Origin: Blasia pusilla
Taxonomy: Eukaryota > Marchantiophyta > Marchantiopsida > Blasiales
Reading direction: 5' to 3'
DNA length: 64,000 bases
NCBI GenBank assembly: GCA_050084515.1
Contig: CM114272.1
Location: 55,924,001 to 55,988,000 of the forward strand
Shown here: one piece after another, positions 21,589-31,995 of the stretch
How positions within the stretch are numbered: position 1 is the stretch's first letter
Layout: each line of letters opens with the position of its first letter
Program-made: the position numbers and the translations under genes
The notes under the pieces: generated by a model
What the model was told of the DNA's origin: nothing
The model's input: only the letters and a program-made list of their open reading frames with translations
Database searches by the model: none

Positions 21589-22302
21589 CTACGTTTGAAG
21601 TTGAAAACATGCAAATTGCAAGGCCGTAACACTCTTTGTACTTCTTTCCACAATAACATCACCGTCAACTCTTTCATCATCCATCCAATCATGTGAAGGT
21701 TGAATATGTCCCTCTTCCCCAGGAATTACATGGTCCGGTTGCTCAAATGTTCTATAGTCTCCAAGTCTTTTGAATGGTATTCCAGGATGCCAACCAACTT
21801 CACCATAGATAAATAATATAACAAAGTGTAATGGAATATATGCTTCATTAAGGTCAGATATACGCTTCACTCCTCCTCCATGAAATCGTATAATTATATC
21901 ACGATGGTCAACGGATTCACTTCCATCACCCTGCAAAGTAGCAGCAACCTCAGAAGTAGTTGGTAAGTTATAACGCTTTGTGTGAAGACCTCTCTTACTT
22001 GCCTTGAGGATAATCCACATATTAAGATCACTTGCTTCAGATACCATATGACGAAAGATCTTGCTATAAGGATTGCATTGATGTAACATGTCTTGTAGCC
22101 CTTTCAAGATGTCTATATTAATATCTGAAGATCTACACATAACTCTTCCCCGATTCTCCAATTCATTTGCAGTATCATAAATGTAGAGTTGAGCAAATTG
22201 GGGTTGCCCCCCTATATCAAGATGTAAGGGTCCAATGGAATGATAGATTCCGCCTTGGACCCTAAAGTGTCTAGTACCACCAACTTGTTCATTTACATGC
22301 AA
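21589..22302 (-). pseudogene. Helitron-like N-terminal domain
   Basis: An open frame of 237 codons contains GGIYHSIGPL, FAQLYIYDTANEL and YIPLHFVILFIYGEVGW. These are the conserved strings of the domain that precedes Rep in plant Helitrons. It overlaps no other frame and ends just before the Rep region. Confidence 0.85.
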
Positions 22303-22737
22303 TCCAGTCGATGCAAGCTGAAGTGCTAAATTGTAAGCTCGGGCATGTGTAAGAAAATGAAGTGGTACATGAGTAGTTGGCTCAATGCTGGATGCATTAT
22401 CGATAGCTTCATAGAGTGCACTATTAGGTAACTCAAGCCTTGGCGATATATGAATTTCCTATGTGTGAGCTCCTTGATTTTCTCCACCTACTACTCCATC
22501 CTCAAGCCTTAGCGATATGTAAATGTCCTCTATGTGAGCTCCTTGATTTTGTCCCACTCTTACTCCATCCTCATTCTTAAGCCTTGACGGTATATAAATT
22601 TCCTCGATGTAAGCTCCTTGATTTTGTCCCACTATTATTCCATCCTCATTGGAAGGCCTGACAAAATAAAGAACAAGTCAACATACAAATCATGGTTTAA
22701 TACATGGTTTAACACACAACTATACTTACATAAAATT

Positions 22738-22741
<4 letters not shown>

Positions 22742-22781
<40 letters not shown>
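22742..22781. repeat. (AT)n microsatellite
   Basis: About 20 perfect AT units inside the decayed Helitron. AT-rich microsatellites are common in plant DNA; length is likely to vary between individuals. Confidence 0.95.
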
Positions 22782-22782
<1 letters not shown>

Positions 22783-22783
<1 letters not shown>

Positions 22784-23047
22784 TATAAGTAGACTACCAA
22801 AAGTCGAAAGGTCCATATTTGGAATAGTTGGAATATTCTCACCAACCAAAACAGGCTCAACTTCAACATGAAGTGATTTTCTCCTTTTTCTATACTCCCG
22901 ATGGTATATCCTCTTTTTCTCTTTGAGAGCTTCCATTTTATCAGCGCGAATACCGCACTTTCGCTTTTGGCCTTCGCCGTGTAGAACTCTTCGGAAATCA
23001 CGTATATTGATGGGATTTAAGGGGATATGAAGTCTAGAACAATACAT
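22783..23047 (-). pseudogene. Helitron N-terminal basic segment
   Basis: EKKRIYHREYRKRRK resembles the basic N-terminus often found in plant Helitron proteins. Downstream the frame runs into an (AT)n microsatellite that encodes Ile-Tyr repeats, so the natural protein has been interrupted there. Confidence 0.5.
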
Positions 23048-23050
23048 AAA

Positions 23051-23580
23051 TTTGCAAAGAAATCATAAGTCATCATTATATAAGGCAGAAAATTGGACTC
23101 GCATAATGTTCGTCAATGAAGTGAACTTATGCCGGAGATATTCATCTTCAATGTTTATTTGTTGTGTTAAAATTTCCTTACAATGGGCATGCCCTTTTTT
23201 TTTGGCGCATTCGCACGCATCAATTTCCGAAAGTGGACAATCTGTAGGATTTGATGGAATAGGAAGTATGTGCAACATTTTAGGAGAAGCCATTATTAGA
23301 GCATAAATAAAAATAAAAAATGGAAATAAAGGCAGAAAAGAAAGGTGCTTACTTTGGATAGGTGTTCTTTTGTACGTCCTTTTGTCTCCTTGAAATATGT
23401 TGTGTGTTTGTCAGAACACCGAGCGGTTGCCTCTCCATGTCCAATAATGATCCGACGACACTTGCCATCTACATACCACATCACAAAACTATTGATTAAT
23501 TGGCATGCTCCACCAATCGGAGGAAGATATACAAAGAAACCTGCCAAAGGATGAAATAAAAAGTTCAAAAACAAGAAAAC
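23051..23580 (-). other. Open frames next to the Helitron, unknown
   Basis: Minus frames at 23063-23293 and 23296-23574 contain Cys/His-rich text (ACECAKKKGHAHC) but no pattern I can assign to a known zinc module. They may be upstream Helitron exons or captured DNA. Confidence 0.3.
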
Positions 23581-23589
23581 AAATCTTGT

Positions 23590-23960
23590 GACACATTTAA
23601 AAAAAATAGAGCAAGAAAAAGGAAAAAGAAGAGCAAAAAGGAAATTTTAAGTTTTAAGTTTAAGAAGAGAAAAAGTAGGATAATTTAACTTTTTAAGTTT
23701 ATGGAGAGCGAAAAAAGAAAATTTATGTTTTTAGAATTCATAATAAGAAAAACTTAGGGGAATTTTTTTAAATAAAAAAGATGGGAAAGAAACAAAAACA
23801 TAGAAGGAAATTTTTATTTAAAAAAATGGAGCAAGAAAAAAAAAAGCAAAAAGGAAAATTTAAGTTTTTAAAATTCATAATAAAAGAAAAGAGGGGATTT
23901 AAAAAAAATCAGGCTAGGGGAAAAAAATGGGAGAAAACAACCTGGAAGGAAAATTTTTTA
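23590..23960. repeat. Purine-rich low-complexity tract
   Basis: Nearly 400 bases dominated by A with scattered G (aaaaag, gggaaa motifs). Any frame here is compositional, not coding. Confidence 0.8.
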
Positions 23961-25100
23961 TTTTTAAATGGGTTAAAAAATACGGGTTACGTTCGAGATA
24001 GGCTTGGTAGTCCTCCCAACCCTAGCTCGAGGCTGCAGGCGTCCCCGAACCAAGCCTTAACCACCCCCCAGCCCTGACGTACCTTGCCACGTGGGATTTA
24101 GGGCACCACCTTCGGATTTAGATCTGACGGCTGGAGTTAGATTGACGGACCACAATTGTATCAAAGATCCGACGTCAACGTCATCACCAGATCACATGCT
24201 GCTTATGGCTGATGTTGTTCCTTGCCCTAATTTGAGACCGTCGGATCTCGATCCGATGACACCGATAAATCTGGCGTCCGCCATCAGATCTTCGATCCGA
24301 GAGCCAGATTTAAACCCTATCTCGGAGCGGACCCCTCCCCCTTTTGTTACCCTAAATCTCCCGCTGTCCGATCCCCGATTTGGCTTGCAATCCCCGAGCC
24401 AACGGAACCAAAATGAGAGCCTTCTGATCACACGTCGATTGATATCCGATGACACACATCAGTCCGACAACCACTGTTGGATCTTTGATTTGACGGTAGG
24501 GTAGTCGGACCCGTTGCCGCCCTACGGCAGCTCCTCCCCCTGGCTACCTTCGCGGCCGAGATGCAAAGGTGTCATTCGGGCCCGCTCTCCCCTTGGTGGC
24601 GCCTTTGGTGACTCTCTTCGCTTGCTGTCGCTCCGCATTTTTGTCTCGCCCTGTGCCTCGTATTTCTCTCTCGCCTTGCGCTCTGGCTCCCGCTCGACCC
24701 TCGTGCTCTCTACTCGCTCGTGCACTTGCTTGTGCTCTTGATTTCTCGTGCTCTCGCTCTCTCCGACCCTCGTGCTCGTGCTTGACGCTCGTGCTCTTGT
24801 TGCTCCCGTTCCTTCTTGTTGCTGTTTGTCCTGCTCTAATGCTCGACGCTCATGCTCTTGTGTTTTTTTCTTGACGCCGGTGTTTGTGCTACAGCTCGAC
24901 GCATGACTACAGGATCCCACTCTGCCCTTTGGCTCATGTTTTGTCCTTAGGCTCATTTTTTCCTCTCTCCTTTCTCAGAGCTCTACTAGGCACGCTCTTC
25001 CGGGCTCTGTGCTTGCTGGTTCCGAGCTCTGATGGGGAGGCTCTTCCTGGCTCCGTGCTCCAGAGATATTTGTGTTTTTTCTAGAATGCTGCATTTGGTT
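23961..25100. other. GC-rich, CT-repetitive segment, possibly an LTR or leader
   Basis: Contains repeated GATCCGA/CGGAT words (24110-24440). It also has an irregular array of CTCGTGCT-like units (about 24690-24870) and a CT-rich strand. This resembles a retrotransposon LTR/leader or a 5' untranslated region, but no paired LTR is present in the window. Open frames here mirror the repeats and are not called. Confidence 0.35.
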
Positions 25101-25485
25101 TGGGATGGGGAAGGCTTGTTCTCAGCGGGAATTTGAGCAGGTTTTCTTTGTGTAGGTGGCTCAGGCTCGTTCTCTAGACAAAAGATTTACGTTAGTGCTC
25201 TCAAGCTTCTTCATAGACTGAACCTTCGTGTCCAAATCCCCTTGAGTAACTGTAGTTGGGTGGGTGAGACCCTATGATAGATCTTGTCTTAGGAGTAGTT
25301 GAGAAGCCTTTTATTCATGTTCCTGGATGACTACAACATTGTGAGATACATTTATGCTAGGCATTTCTTTATGTACTCTAACATGCGATGTGGTATGTGA
25401 GCTACACCTTTCTAAGGAGTTCTTGAGTCTCCGCAACTCCACATTCCTCTAGTTGAGAAGCTCAAAGCTCAGGATATCATGCTGA

Positions 25486-26283
25486 TTGCTCCACTTCGAC
25501 TCAGGTCCTCAACAGGTCCTCGCCTTCAAGTTATATAGGCTCAGCTCCAAGTTCAACTCCATCCGCGCTCGAGTTCTCCTTCTATTGGGCCCATTTGCAA
25601 TAGCTCCACATTCCCTGCAACCAGAACTCCCAACCCTTCTAGAGAATGAATTGAGCTACATCCAGAAACAGCAAAATGGCAACAAGGATTACTGCAAAAA
25701 ATTAACAGAGGGAAAGGGAAAGAGGAAGGCTCCATCTAAGAGCACTCCATCAAAGAAACTTTGCGGTGTAATGCCTGCTGATCTTGAGCCGTTGGAGAGT
25801 GGCAAATGGTCTCCCATCTCTCGGGAAGACTGTTCGTCTCAGCAAGTGGAAGCAATCACACTTTGGGATAAGCCCACCTTGGGGGACGAGACTCAGCCCC
25901 GAGCATCCTCTAGGCTTTGAAGGCCCAATAAAGGACTCTCTCCTGGTGGGAGGAGTGCCTCGATTATCGGATAAAGGTTATTTTCCAAAATCCGTTGAGG
26001 GATTGGAAAAAGACATTTACATCGAAGTCCAAGGGAGCCCCTAGTACTAAGTTAGGCGGTCCTGTGCCGAAAGACCGTGCACATTCAAAGCATCATCTTC
26101 CAAAAAAAAAGACTCATAACACCTCATCCCAACGTTCAAGAACGCTGCTCACCTTCTTGGAGGAGGTCACAAATCCACCTAAACATGTCCACTAGCTCTA
26201 CCCCACAAACCAGTGGAGCTAAAATTATTGGAAAAGGGAAGGAGCATGAGGGTGTTGTAATAAACATTCACATTGGGCCCTGA
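25486..26283 (+). pseudogene. Unrecognised reading frame, possibly gag-like
   Basis: A plus-strand frame of 144 codons (25486-25920) is followed by overlapping frames to 26283. The text is Lys/Ser/Pro-rich with a basic stretch (TEGKGKRKAPSKSTPSKK). I recognise no domain. The CT-rich leader-like DNA upstream suggests it could be the start of a retroelement protein, but that is inference. Frame changes at about 25920 and 26040 indicate decay. Confidence 0.3.
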
Positions 26284-27041
26284 CCAGATTAGGAACCTAG
26301 GAGCTTCCCCATCTATAGATCGGGAAGAGTTAGAAAGTATCGTTCAGCTTGCATGTAAAGCTTAGTACAACTTGGTACTCAAAAATGAAAGCTTTCTTGG
26401 AAATGCATTTACCGTGTCTGAATGTTTGGTAAGTCCATCAGGATACCCCCCCTCTCCCCTCTAGTTGTCTAAAGTACTCTTCTTGAGTACTCTTGACACA
26501 AGCAACCATCATAGCCGGAGGGCATGAACAAATCTCAGCATGAATTCGCAATCTTGGTTGAAATGGTTACCTGAGTGTATGTGCTCGTTGCGTGTATGTC
26601 GGTAGCGTCTACATTGAATGCACTATATAAATATAGTCACCATGCAGTCCCTGACAGTACCATAAGGTGAATGTGGATCTGTTGATCGTCATCGACGGAT
26701 CTGCCTTATTACGACCCTAACAGCCAACACGACACTATCAAAAAGTGAAAAAAGCCAGCCGGCGGATCTGCTTAACGCGATCATAGCATAACAGATTTCA
26801 AAAGTTCAAAAAAAGGTCTCGAAGGACTGTCTCGCTCAAAATTGCCGCTGTAAACGCTCGCTCGAAAACACTCTACTTTTGTAGAGGACTATTCTAATTC
26901 AAAAATTTTATTTAATTAAAGTGCCATGTGCTGCAAGGAGAGGTGTTTGCGCGGCCGAGAAGGCGCTCTTCCATAATAGTATAGATATAGAACATTGATC
27001 GGTAGAGTAAACTAATATTGAGTGGAGAGAGTCCCAATCCA
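26284..27041. other. Unassigned DNA
   Basis: No gene or repeat pair recognised. The sequence from 26640 to 26880 is GC-richer with GGATCTG words, without known identity. Confidence 0.25.
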
Positions 27042-27217
27042 TCTATATTATTATTCGAGAGTGCCTTATTGATTTGCAAACATTTGTCTGTTTGACACGT
27101 GATAATTGGACAACAAGAAAATGTTTCCCATATTACAGGCAATAAGAAAGAAATTTGAATTTGTTTGTAACATCATTAGTTTCTTCACTCCTGTGCATCG
27201 CACGGGCTGTCTACTAG
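27042..27217 (+). mobile_element. Short non-autonomous Helitron, 176 bases
   Basis: Starts TCTATATTATTATT after A and ends CTAG before T. A hairpin CCTGTGC-ATC-GCACGGG at 27190-27206 lies 7 bases before CTAG. It is a sibling of 54633-54803, sharing both ends and interior words such as GAGAGTGCCTT. It has no coding capacity, so it would depend on an autonomous Helitron. Confidence 0.85.
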
Positions 27218-28655
27218 TAACATTAAATTAGGATCATGATCTCAATTCAATCCTACATGTAAACAAGTTTGATGCGATAACTTGCATTCTCCAATTTGGA
27301 TCGAGTTAGCACTCATATATTACCATAATATGAGGTTGCATGAGAAAGAAGGCCTAGTAGTAGGGGCCTTAATAAAATATATTACATTGTCATCCTTTCC
27401 TGGGCCATGCAAATTAGGGTCCATTGAGCCCCACCCATTCAAACCATATGTGCCACTTTTGATATTATGAACAAAACTATGCCGAAAACCATTGGGTGTA
27501 CGGGGAGGGCACACTTCTTATGATCTTGGAATATTTTCCTACTCTTGGAATAGATGGGAGCCCTCTTCAAATGATTGATTTCTTGTAGGAATCTAGTTGG
27601 TTACCTATCGGAGATTATTCATCGAGAGTGATTCAAAGAGTAAATTCTTCATGCCTCGCAAGGTGGTCCACTAGATGGAGCTCTTGAATTACTGGAGGAT
27701 GTTTTGTTGCAAGGGAAACACCATGAGGATGTGAGAAAAGTTAAGAATGATTGGATGAAAGGACTATATAATGCACGCATAGATAGAGGTTTATGGAGAG
27801 GAACATTTTTGTAGCGCAAAACTTTTGCTACCTTGTGGTAAGTGTTAATGTAGGTAACTAACTCAAACACTTAAAACAAGTAAATTCTTTTTTCATAATA
27901 CCAACATATCTTCAAAGTTAATTCTATCCTTCGTCCTCAGGCTACGTTCATCCAAATTTTGAAGAGCATTAAATTAAGTATTTTACCATTCCAAATGCAT
28001 TGTAAAGAGATCTCCTACCACGAGCAAGAAAGAACATGCATTGTAACATTATTCAATTGGATTCCCATATGGTAAAGAGTGAAATCATCTTTATATTCTT
28101 TTGGTAAGGAAAGTTTTTAAAATTTTTTTTTCAAAATGAAAAGATTGATGAGTGCCAATGAAAATTTATGGTGTTTATAGCAATTTTTATAAGGATACAT
28201 AGAGCCTAGTAACAAACCTCCTTAAATTTTCAATAAGTGAGATACCACCTTTAACATGAAAAATCTCATAGAAAATTTAACTTGCATGATGTAAGGTTAT
28301 CAAAGATTGTTTAATTTCTTCTTGTCATATTATTATTATCGACATGGATCTTTGCAACAAAGATCTCCCTCTTTGACATTTTTACTTTGAGATAGCCTCT
28401 TGTTATGATATATGTCGCCTTTAATAACTTAGTTTTATTTAACTTACGTAGGAGGAGAAATCCTCTTCCTTAACCCATGTGTGGCATGGGCATCAAATTT
28501 TATATTATTAAGGGAGGATTTTTTCTTGATTTGCAATCACCTCTCTACTTGATACATGATAATGGAGCGACAAGAAAATATTTTGGTAACACAAGCGACA
28601 AGAAATTTTGCTAACTTTTGTTTGGGCATATGAATAATTTTGTCATGCATAGTAT
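27218..28655. other. AT-rich unassigned DNA
   Basis: No convincing coding frame. Around 28525-28600 there are words resembling the interior of the short Helitrons (TCTTGATTTGCAAT, GATACATGATAAT), suggesting a further, eroded copy without recognisable ends. Confidence 0.3.
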
Positions 28656-28808
28656 GGGACGTATACTACTATGGTCTACTTCAAAGTTTATTAAGTTTAC
28701 CTTTAAATTTATGTATTTTTTAAGAGGCAAAGGGACACATACTAATATGGTCTACTTCAAAGTTTATTAAGTTTACCTTAAATTTATGTATTTTTTAAGA
28801 GGCAAAGG
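28656..28808. repeat. Two tandem 76-base units
   Basis: 28656-28731 is repeated at 28732-28808 with a handful of differences; both units start GGGAC and end GAGGCAAAGG. The near-identity indicates a recent local duplication. Confidence 0.9.
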
Positions 28809-29398
28809 AATCAATTTCACTTATGTGATTTAGTTTTTTTAAGGTATTTTTAACCCATCATAGATTATGGATACGCTACAAGAATTTATTTTTTTAACTC
28901 CTATGGTAATCCAAGGTCTCTTATCGTCTTCCCATCAATAATGAAACTCATTGTTGACCGTCAATACAATAAGGAGTGTCGTATTGGTATTTTGATTCGC
29001 AAGTTGGTTTTAAATATTTTGTGGATTAAAAAAAAATTATGGACTATATTAAGTTGTAGAGGACTTCATTTTTTTTTCTTCCTATTTTAGATGGCCTCTC
29101 AAGTCCCTTTTTCTTACTAGATGGATAAAAATGTAGATTTTGAAGGAAAAGGTGCCTCCACTTGACAACTTAAACTATTTCAAGATAAATCAATTAGGAA
29201 AGAAGATACAAGAATAATGTCAAAATATATTATTAAATATGGAGCAACACCAAAGATTATCTACAAAATGATACTCAAAACTATTTGTAGTGTGTATCAT
29301 TATGTATGCTAGTTCTTGTTTATGACATCTTGGTCCTCCTTAACAAGATGGTTTGTCATGTTGGTGAGCATTTGACCCTCCCTAAAACCACAAGAGTT
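28809..29398. other. AT-rich unassigned DNA
   Basis: No feature recognised before the gypsy-M fragment. Confidence 0.25.
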
Positions 29399-29850
29399 CG
29401 GCCTTGGTCTGCCGATTGATAGGACGGTAATCTCCACACATCCGCTTATCCGTGTAGTTGCCATGCACATCCTTTTTAGCAGGCATGACAGTGGCTGATG
29501 CATACTCTCCATGCAACAACTCCACTAATCCAGCCTCCAAAAGGTCCAACGTCCTACTCTGAATCAGGTCCCTCTTCATATCAGCTATATCGGTAGAGAC
29601 GACGAAAGATTGGCGTATCACTAGCCAAATCAATCCGTATACCGGGTCCAACCAAAGCATACAACTCCTTCATGCTAAAGGCAAAACAACTCCTATAAGC
29701 ACGTAGGAACTTTGTCAAGCATCATTTCTCACCTCCCGTAAGCTTGGGCCTAAGTAATGGCTCCCAAGTCTCCTCCATTGGCACATTAGAGGGAGAGGAT
29801 GACGCCATTGGCTGCTATGCAACCCCCTCACAAGATGGTACACCCTTAAA
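29399..29850 (-). pseudogene. Isolated reverse-transcriptase fragment of gypsy-M (copy 4)
   Basis: The 450 bases match 3834-4285 of copy 1 (for example CGDYRPINRQTKA and SRTLDLLEAGLVELLHGEYASATVMPAKKD) with sharp breaks on both sides into unrelated AT-rich DNA. No LTR or other gypsy domain flanks it. It may have been left by deletion or carried here by another element. Confidence 0.85.
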
Positions 29851-31053
29851 TTTATCTTTTTATGACCTTAATTCTCCCCATCTAAATCCCTTCTTGGTGG
29901 ATTCCACTCCTTTTTATTATGGCTCCTATCCTAATACTTACATTTTATTACAGGTCATTATTTATCCACTTGCCTTGAATGACACCTCTTCTTTTGGTTC
30001 TATGGAGTTACACAATTGATCTCCTTGCTAACCTAGTCGTACACTCCCTCCTTCAATTGTAACCTCTCCTATCGTGACCCTCATGAACAAACAAAGGCCA
30101 AGCTTTCGGAACATCATAACTTTAGCGAGCTCACGCTAGGATGGTTGCGCTTTGGAGAGGTCTCTTGGAATAGTCGCAAGAGACAAAACACTCAAATAGA
30201 TTTTGTGCATTTCATACATTTATGGTTGCGACCAAGGATACTTGGACCAAACGGGAACCAAGACTTGAGAGGAGTCGAGTCTAGGAAGGTTGGTTGCGAA
30301 AGAGGTAAGAACCGGATTTGGAATGTGACTAGCGTTTGGGGTTTTGACTGTGTTTTGGACCATAGCTTTTAGTCTTGAGATGCGTTTGGGACAAGTAAGA
30401 TGGAGTTGGAAAGCTTGTGCAAAGTGGTTCCAATCCATGAAAGATCTTAGAAAACGCAAGAGCAAAGGCTAAGATATTGGCAAAAAATGACTATAGAGGG
30501 AGTTGGGTTGAGGGCCAAAAAGAGGGGCCCGTCTGTCTTTTCCCCAAAGTTAGGGGGAGGGAGGAAATCTCCAGAAGTACTAGTAAAGGGGATTGTCTCC
30601 AAGTATGCTTGGGACCCAAACCCCACCTTGGGGCATCATAGGTCGGTTCAAGGGCACAGAATGGAGCAAGAGTTTGGTGTTGAGACTCGGAACCCAAACC
30701 TTATCCAAGGGAGTGGATTTCGAAAGCCACACTTGGGTTCCAACCCGCGACTCATTTTTGTGAGTCTCAGTTAGGGACTCATTTGAGGTCCATTGGAGTG
30801 TTGGGCCTGCCAAGCGTGCAAATGCCATTTAAGGTGCTTGGACTAACCAAAAAATCTATCCCCAATATTGAGAAACTTGCCTGTGTTGTAAAGCGAGAAA
30901 CTAGGAAGGTTCAGCTTGATGAGAGCCCAAGTTGAGAGCTTGGTGAGTTGGATTGCTGATTGAACCGGAACTGACTAACGTGGGTGCGTGTTTGGGAGTA
31001 GATCAACAGTGAGAGCGTATCTTACTGAACGCACGCTTCAACAACACTAAAGA
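29851..31053. other. Unassigned DNA, possibly a solo LTR
   Basis: From about 30130 to 30960 the sequence is GC-moderate with many words such as GGTTCCAA and GCGTTTGG, and short open frames on both strands. It has the look of an LTR-type repeat, but no partner copy is in the window. Confidence 0.25.
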
Positions 31054-31684
31054 TTGACGTTCAAGGAGAGTAGGCGCACAATAGTTCTACTCCTTATCGT
31101 AGAGCTCACCATTTTCCTCCTCATATACCTATTACATTCTCTCCACCTCTTGTTTATTCCCTCTCCATCTCTTCCCATGTATCATCATCTAAATCCATTA
31201 CCACCGAATCCTAGTACTTTGTTCATCCTCATATTTCTTATCTAAATTCTTACTTCCAACTCCTATATTCCCTACCCTAATCCTTGTTCCTTCTCCTCCT
31301 TCCGAAACTTTCTTATCCTTATGTCCTCATCCATCATCACCTCCTCATCTTGTAAGCCTTCTTCTTCTACATTTGTGTCAATTTCAAAGGTTTTTTGCAT
31401 ATCTTATGGTAAAGAGTTTGCCGCTACTAGGATAAAAAAACATATATGGGCCTTCAATCCCTAACTTGATACCACCGCCTATTCCCATCATTATAACAAC
31501 TTCTTAGACATGGTTAAGCCATATTGATCTCCTCTGCTCTTTCCATCCTGATCTACCTCGTCCTAGACTCTACTTACATATTCCTATTTCTTTTCATCCC
31601 ATTACCAAAAAAAATTTGCTTTTCACATTAGAAAGGTTAGCACATGATCCCATAAAGGTCAAGTCTGGTATCTCTTATTCCTCT
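31054..31684. other. CT-rich unassigned DNA
   Basis: The strand is rich in CTCC and CATC words. No coding motif recognised. Confidence 0.25.
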
Positions 31685-31995
31685 TTGCCCAATGGATTTT
31701 AGTTCTCCTTCAAAGTAGAGATGTGACGAATCATCTTGAAATCTCCTCTTGTGTTCAACATTGTGTTTGAGAGAATCTTTAGACAAAGCATTTCTTTAAG
31801 AAGAGGCCTTATCATTGGCTTATTCTACTCAACATACCAATCATGGGAGGCCTTGAATACAACAACGTCCTCAATGTAGCCTACTTTTGGAATAAGTTAG
31901 TGATTTTTCACGTGTAGCTCGAGCCTTAGGACTTCTCTCTCCAACACATCGAAGTCTAGACAAAGTGGTGCTCTTAGAAACTCATCACCTTCCTT
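31685..31995. repeat. Dispersed repeat S, copy 1 (uninterrupted)
   Basis: Shares long stretches with 57511-58085, for example ATCATGGGAGGCCTT, TAGCCTACTTTTGG and GACACTCTTAGAAA-type words in the same order. This copy lacks the 260-base insertion seen in the second and so shows the empty site. Confidence 0.75.

Larger units (their letters stand above)
17541..23050 (-). mobile_element. Autonomous-type Helitron, decayed
   Basis: In minus orientation it carries, in order, an N-terminal basic segment, a Helitron-like N-terminal domain, the HUH replication initiator with its tyrosine motif, a linker domain and a Pif1-type helicase. That is the RepHel protein of plant Helitrons. Frames are interrupted repeatedly. 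The terminal TC and CTRR ends were not located with confidence, so the boundaries given are coding boundaries. A second partial copy lies at 37869-38880. Confidence 0.85.

Noticed and set aside
22742-22781. Coding extension with Ile-Tyr repeats
   Set aside because: It is an (AT)n microsatellite translated in frame.
24514-24956. Open frames on both strands as genes
   Set aside because: They arise from CTCGTGCT-type low-complexity repeats and mirror each other on opposite strands.
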